From Nicotiana tabacum (Eukaryota > Streptophyta > Magnoliopsida > Solanales > Solanaceae), in the NCBI RefSeq assembly GCF_000715075.1, contig NC_134100.1:25722609-25786608 (forward strand): 64,000 nt of DNA, written 5' to 3'. Below, one piece after another: positions 59,640-64,000 of the stretch. Both the position numbers and the translations under genes were made by a program. Under the pieces are notes generated by a model. The model was given only the letters and a program-made list of their open reading frames with translations. It was not told the DNA's origin and ran no database searches. Each line of letters begins with the position of its first letter. The first letter of the stretch is position 1.

Positions 59640-59970
59640 TAACTGGGAGCGGGTGGTATGCCTACCACAAGATATAATGAAATGGGAGCGGGTGGTACGC
59701 CTACCACAAGATATAATGAAATGGGAGCGGGTGGTACGCCTACCACAAGATATAATGAAATGGGAGCGGGTGGTACGCCTACCACAAGATATAATGAAAT
59801 GGGAGCGGGTGGTACGCCTACCACAAGATATAATGAAATGGGAATGGGTGGTACGCCTACCACAAGATATAATAAAATGGGAGCTGGTGGTATGCCTACC
59901 ATGAGCTACATGAAATGGGAGCGGGTGGCACGCCTGCCACGAGATACAGGAAATGGGATCGGGTTGCACG
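59640..59970. repeat. 39-bp tandem repeats in the solo LTR
   Basis: About eight units beginning GGGAGCGGGTGGTACGCC and then TACCACAAGATATAATGAAAT, at 59646, 59685, 59724, 59763, 59802, 59841, 59880 and 59919. The first five are nearly identical. GGTACGCCTACC gives a small inverted element in each unit. The period is divisible by three, which keeps several frames open. Confidence 0.93.
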
Positions 59971-61281
59971 CCTGCAACAAGATGTGAAAATAAAGTGAAA
60001 TCTGCCTTTGTTTTCCTTATTCTTGTTAGTGGTTGGATTTTGATTCCTTTATAATTCTCTTGATATTCTGTTTTTACCCTTTTTTATGTTCAATACTCCA
60101 AATTTCAACAATTGTTACATCTTTAACTCAATTGATTTCTCAACTAAATTTTCCTTAAACCGTTTGAGGTTGTACTTTACCTAAAAAGGAATTTCTACTA
60201 TGTTTGATTTATTGATTTCTCGTATTAAAGGTAATGATTCATTCGATATTGTACCTTAATTGAAAAGAGTATCTTCTTTATCAAATGATTTCTAAAAATA
60301 ACTTCATCTTTTTTTGTTGATTTCCTAATTGGGTTGGAAGTTGTACTCTACTTTATGTTAAGTGAATGAGGCGTCACAAAATGACCTTTACTCGAAAGAA
60401 TTATATTCGAAAGATGCTTATTTGAAAAATATTTATTTAAAGGAAATATATTCGAAATATATTCATTGAAAAGCATATTATCTTAGAGATTATTACTTGA
60501 AGAATTTATTGGCGAAAGATTTATATTTGAAGGACTTGATAAATTGCTTGCACTTGTATCTATTATTTGTTGAGAAACATTTATGGTGTTCTTGTTACCT
60601 GCTATTTATATCACTGGTTGATCATTATTTCCATTATTGTTATCTGCTTTATATTATTTTTGTACACTATATTGCACAAGTTTATTTAGTAGTCTGGTCC
60701 TAGCCTCGTCACTACTTCGCCGAGGTTAGGCTAGGCACTTACCAGCACATGGGGTCGGTTATGCTAATACTCCACTCTGCACTGTGTGCAGATACTGATA
60801 CCGGAGTGCTTGGACCACAGTGAGGGTGTTGTCTTCAGCCCACACAGGCGACACGAGGTAGTCCTGCAGATGTCCGCGGGCCTTGGCGTCACCTCCTATC
60901 TTTTTCTTTATCCTGTTTCCTTTACTAATTTCAGAAACAGTGTATATTTTATCTTTCAAACTTTGTATGTAGTACTCTTAGACCGTCTGTGAAGATGTAA
61001 CATCAAATTCTAGGTAGAGTTGTATTTAGACTTCCGCAGTTTTGTATTAAGATAAATTATTAGATTTTGTCTTCCGCTTAATTATTTTCGCTATTTTCAT
61101 GATATCTACTTATCACTGATAATGGTTTAAAACTGGAAAAAGGTTAAGTAATTAGAATAATTTGGCTTGCCTAGCTTTCACTAATAGGCGCCATTACGGC
61201 TTTTGAGGGTGAGAAATCCGGGTCGTGACATTCTGCACTTAAAGATCCTATTTTGTATTTTTCTCTTTAATCTCTTTTAGT

Positions 61282-61476
61282 TCAAGAGCTTCAAAATATA
61301 ATGGAAGAAAGAAAAAAGATGGTTATAATAATAAATATAAGAACGATCGCAAAAGATTTGCACGTAGTGGTTCAATCTCTGGCAAATCCAATTCTAGAGC
61401 TGCGGGAAATAGAACATCTTTTCAAGATGATCCCAAGCCAGAACAGCTACCGCCGAAACATGGAAGAATTGTTTGA
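61282..61476 (+). other. Short basic ORF after a possible splice acceptor (unassigned)
   Basis: After TCTCTTTTAG, one frame runs 64 codons to TGA: SRASKYNGRKKKDGYNNKYK, later RFARSGSISGKSNSRAAG and DDPKPEQLPPKHGRIV. The Lys/Arg/Ser/Gly-rich composition differs from random AT-rich ORFs nearby and could be the last exon or a fragment of a nucleic-acid-binding protein. Not identified. No clear upstream exon; the solo LTR lies just to its left. Confidence 0.3.
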
Positions 61477-61569
61477 GAATGTGCTCTTGTCACAGTTAAT
61501 CTACATGAATGCCAAAAACACTCATAAGACAAAAGTGGGCTTTGCCAGCAGCACACCCTTAGCTTGAAA

Positions 61570-62606
61570 AAGCATACCACAACCATGGTTGTCTTGACCA
61601 TTTTATCCTACACATATGAAGGGAACAAGCCGGACATATACCCCATACCTTGAATAGAATAAGAAAATAAAATAACAAGACATGTAATGATAAAAGGTTA
61701 TAATGTAATTAACAAGGAAAAAATTCTACTCCTAAATTATTCAGATCATGTAATTAAGAACCAAAAAGTTCTGGTCCCACTTTATTCGATATCTTAAGCA
61801 AAGTACAAACATATAATATTACATAACAGAAACTATATATGAACCAATAAATACAATAATTTTAACTATATAAACAACTATTGGTACTGCACTAATATTT
61901 TCTTATTCTAATGTTTGTCCGTCAACACAAGACAACACAAGATTTGACCCTATATGGCGATCATCGTTTGTCGAGGTGAAGTGGAGACGGAATTTCAGCA
62001 GGAAAAAGATGTTGATTATCACTCAAATTACTTATTTATAGTTCGATATCGTAGTGGTTTTGGCCGGTAAGGGCGTGACACACGCGTATCCTTGTAATAT
62101 GATCCTTGTTACAATAAAAAATTTATCAGAAGTTTTGTCAAAATATAACACATTTCTGGCAACTGCACCGCATGGCTGTCAACTTCTCTAATGCTTGGTA
62201 GTTGTGAAGGCAAGCCTAATGAGAGATGATAAATTTAAGAATATCAAGAGGAAAATAAGTGACAAGAATCTCCATACAAATGATTATGCCTATCCCCAAC
62301 TGATTCCTTTTATCCCGACAAAGTCCCAGTTTGCATATACAATAAAATCTCAAATGACCAACAACATGAAGTTCTAGGTAATTTAAATCTCAAGAATTTT
62401 CATCTCCATAGTGAGCTGCAACCAAGGTTATAGTGTCTACCCCAACAGATTGCAGTATGAATATACCGAAGTATCATGTAATTTAGAAACGTTAATCAAT
62501 TTATGTAGTTGACAAATGTACGTAAACATGTTAAACATACACGCACAGTCTTTGCATTATATCCATTATTTATTCCACTCTATGGAACAAGTATAAGTGG
62601 ACATAC
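61570..62606. other. Gene-free stretch
   Basis: AT-rich. The downstream exons expected for the F-box/LRR relic on the minus strand were looked for here and not found. Confidence 0.5.
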
Positions 62607-63337
62607 TTGGAGAACACTCACATCCAAGTAAACTAAGTTCAGGGCATTCTGTTGCTATGGCTATTATTTTAGCATCCCCAATTTGGTGGGAGCCACTTAC
62701 ATTGAAATGATGCAGAGAGCAACCTTCAGTAATAGCCACAAGTGCTTTATTCCCTACGTTGGTAATCAAATAGAGATTAATGACTTATTTGAGCGAAAAT
62801 ATCAGTAAGCAGGTAGCTAAGTAGTGAGCACTTGATCAACAAAAAAGTTTAAACTATATGCAGTAAAAGAATATAACTGGTGAATATTAACGAAAGAGAA
62901 GTTGTGAAGGCAAGGACTAAATAAATATAATTATTTGTCGAACGTCGCAATGTGGAACATTTCCAAGAGACTCAGCTAGGAAGGTGTTAAAAGAAGATGA
63001 AAATTGTGCCTAGACAAACTTCATTGAAACAAGCAACCACTTGCAGCAGCAAAGGCAGCAATACAAACATAATCATGTCCAAAAGGATAAATGTTTATTT
63101 CAAAGAGCATTCAAGGATGAATTTATATGACAATTGAAGAAGAAAGTAATGCAAGCAATGGAGAGGTTGTCCCCAATCTTATCAGCAAAACACTTGGTTG
63201 AGACACAAACTAAAATTAAGGCAACATTATTTGAAAAAGAAAAAGTCACATACTTATCACAAAACCAAAGGCTAAGATCTGTAAATTTTCTTACAGTTCT
63301 CAGCAACAACTATAATTCCCTTATTTCCAATATATCA
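62607..63337 (-). pseudogene. F-box/LRR (FBL4-like) gene fragment, two exons
   Basis: Exon A (63254-63337): IGNKGIIVVAENCKK, then after one extra base FTDLSLWFCDK, and donor GTATGT. Exon B (62607 to about 62760): NVGNKALVAITEGC, SLHHFNVSGSHQIGDAKIIA and CPELS, then one extra base before the expected end and donor GTATGT. The Cys/Leu spacing is that of LRR-CC repeats in F-box/LRR proteins, which select substrates for SCF ubiquitin ligases. The bases before exon B are CAAC where an AG acceptor is expected. The two single-base insertions and the altered acceptor point to a pseudogene; no F-box or other LRR exons were seen. Confidence 0.7.
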
Positions 63338-64000
63338 AATGAAATGTGAAGACCACTATTATCAATCAGAATAACTGAGTTCCAAAGGATATTGCACAAG
63401 TCAGATTTCACTAACAAAATATTTAGGGATAATTAATAGCTACTGGAAACAAAAACCGTTTTCCCCATCGGATACTAATAATGCACATGTCTCTACAGGA
63501 AACCCCATTCCACGGCTAAAGTGGTTTTCGAAAAAAATATAATAGAAAAGCTTGTCTAAAAGCTTGACCAGCTAATGGGTCAATTATAAGCATGAAAATA
63601 TTTAAAAATATTATCAAGCAAACGAAAGAAAAGTATAGTTGTCAGATTTAACTCCAAAATCCAAATCAGATACTATTTTGAATTCATTAAGCAGTAATCT
63701 TACATGGTTTATAAACTTAACCTTAGTTGCATAACTTTTACCTCAGTTGCAAATGAGCATTCGCGTCTTTCTGTTTTTATAATTATGTCCACCACAAGTA
63801 ACCAAAATAGAAAACATTGATGCAAACTTAAATAATTCTGTAGCTGATTAGTAAATATGTTGGATTGATTTCAGACACGACGATAATATCTTTTGACTTT
63901 CAAAAATTAAGTTTGAACTGAATAAGTAAATGACCAAGCGTGATACAGGATTCCAAGTAACTTTAAGAAAATGTTGAAATAACAAGATATAAGCAACTGG
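63338..64000. other. Gene-free end of window
   Basis: AT-rich; no additional LRR exon or other feature recognised. Confidence 0.5.

Larger units (their letters stand above)
57890..61230 (+). repeat. Solo LTR (Gypsy, 3.34 kb)
   Basis: Begins TGTGATGACCCAAAATGTC and ends GAAATCCGGGTCGTGACA. Flanks TTCTA (57885-57889) and TTCTG (61231-61235) form a 5-bp duplication with one change. No gag-pol is attached. It is related to the fragment at 53275-55065 in opposite orientation. Two tandem-repeat blocks lie inside. All ORFs within it are LTR sequence. Confidence 0.88.

Noticed and set aside
59640..59970. CRISPR-like array
   Set aside because: Units are contiguous without variable spacers, in plant LTR sequence.
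59541..59987. Long overlapping ORFs on both strands with repeated peptides
   Set aside because: They result from the 39-bp tandem repeat, whose length is a multiple of three; they lie inside a solo LTR.

Overview
The window looks like nuclear DNA from a dicot plant, most likely a Solanaceae (Nicotiana-like, by inference). It has GT-AG introns, AT-rich spacers, a TS-type SINE end, chromovirus and Tat Gypsy elements, and solo LTRs of kinds common in that family. Roughly two thirds is transposable-element sequence. Lineage names and similarities are by eye; no search was run.

Layout. 1-1481: the 5' end of a minus-strand Tat-type Gypsy element that runs off the left edge. 2950-5028: a three-exon GT34 glycosyltransferase gene (minus). 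5913-21647: a minus-strand Copia element (target duplication GCTTT) interrupted by a complete plus-strand Tekay/Del-type chromovirus at 10581-21242 (target duplication ACCAC). 21767-32645: a second, complete but decayed Tat-type element (minus) carrying a multi-exon antisense ORF at 22778-25346. 34203-34276: tRNA-Thr(AGU). 34681-about 36873: a probable non-autonomous Helitron with a captured integrase scrap. 36994-39947: a solo LTR inside a GATATA microsatellite. 40-46.8 kb: AT-rich sequence with Helitron-like termini, a 41-bp-arm palindrome and degenerate tandem repeats. 46952-51657: a heptahelical (PAQR/HHP) membrane-protein gene (minus) with a 5'-UTR intron up to 52402 and two MITEs in its introns. 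53.3-55.1 kb: an LTR fragment. 55332-55872: a MITE-like element. 57.1-64 kb: a Helitron-like terminus, a kelch relic, a 3.3-kb solo LTR, a short basic ORF and an F-box/LRR pseudogene.

Only two protein genes (GT34 and HHP) and one tRNA look like candidate host genes. Each protein gene reads cleanly except for one apparent single-base insertion; the F-box/LRR relic has two more. These may be assembly errors or real lesions. The element genes are dead: the chromovirus has many in-frame stops, mostly CAG to TAG, as expected from deamination of CHG-methylated cytosine. The best leads are the antisense intron-bearing ORF in the Tat element, a roughly 70-bp motif shared by the unrelated Copia and Tat elements, and a possible gene-fragment-carrying Helitron at the right end.
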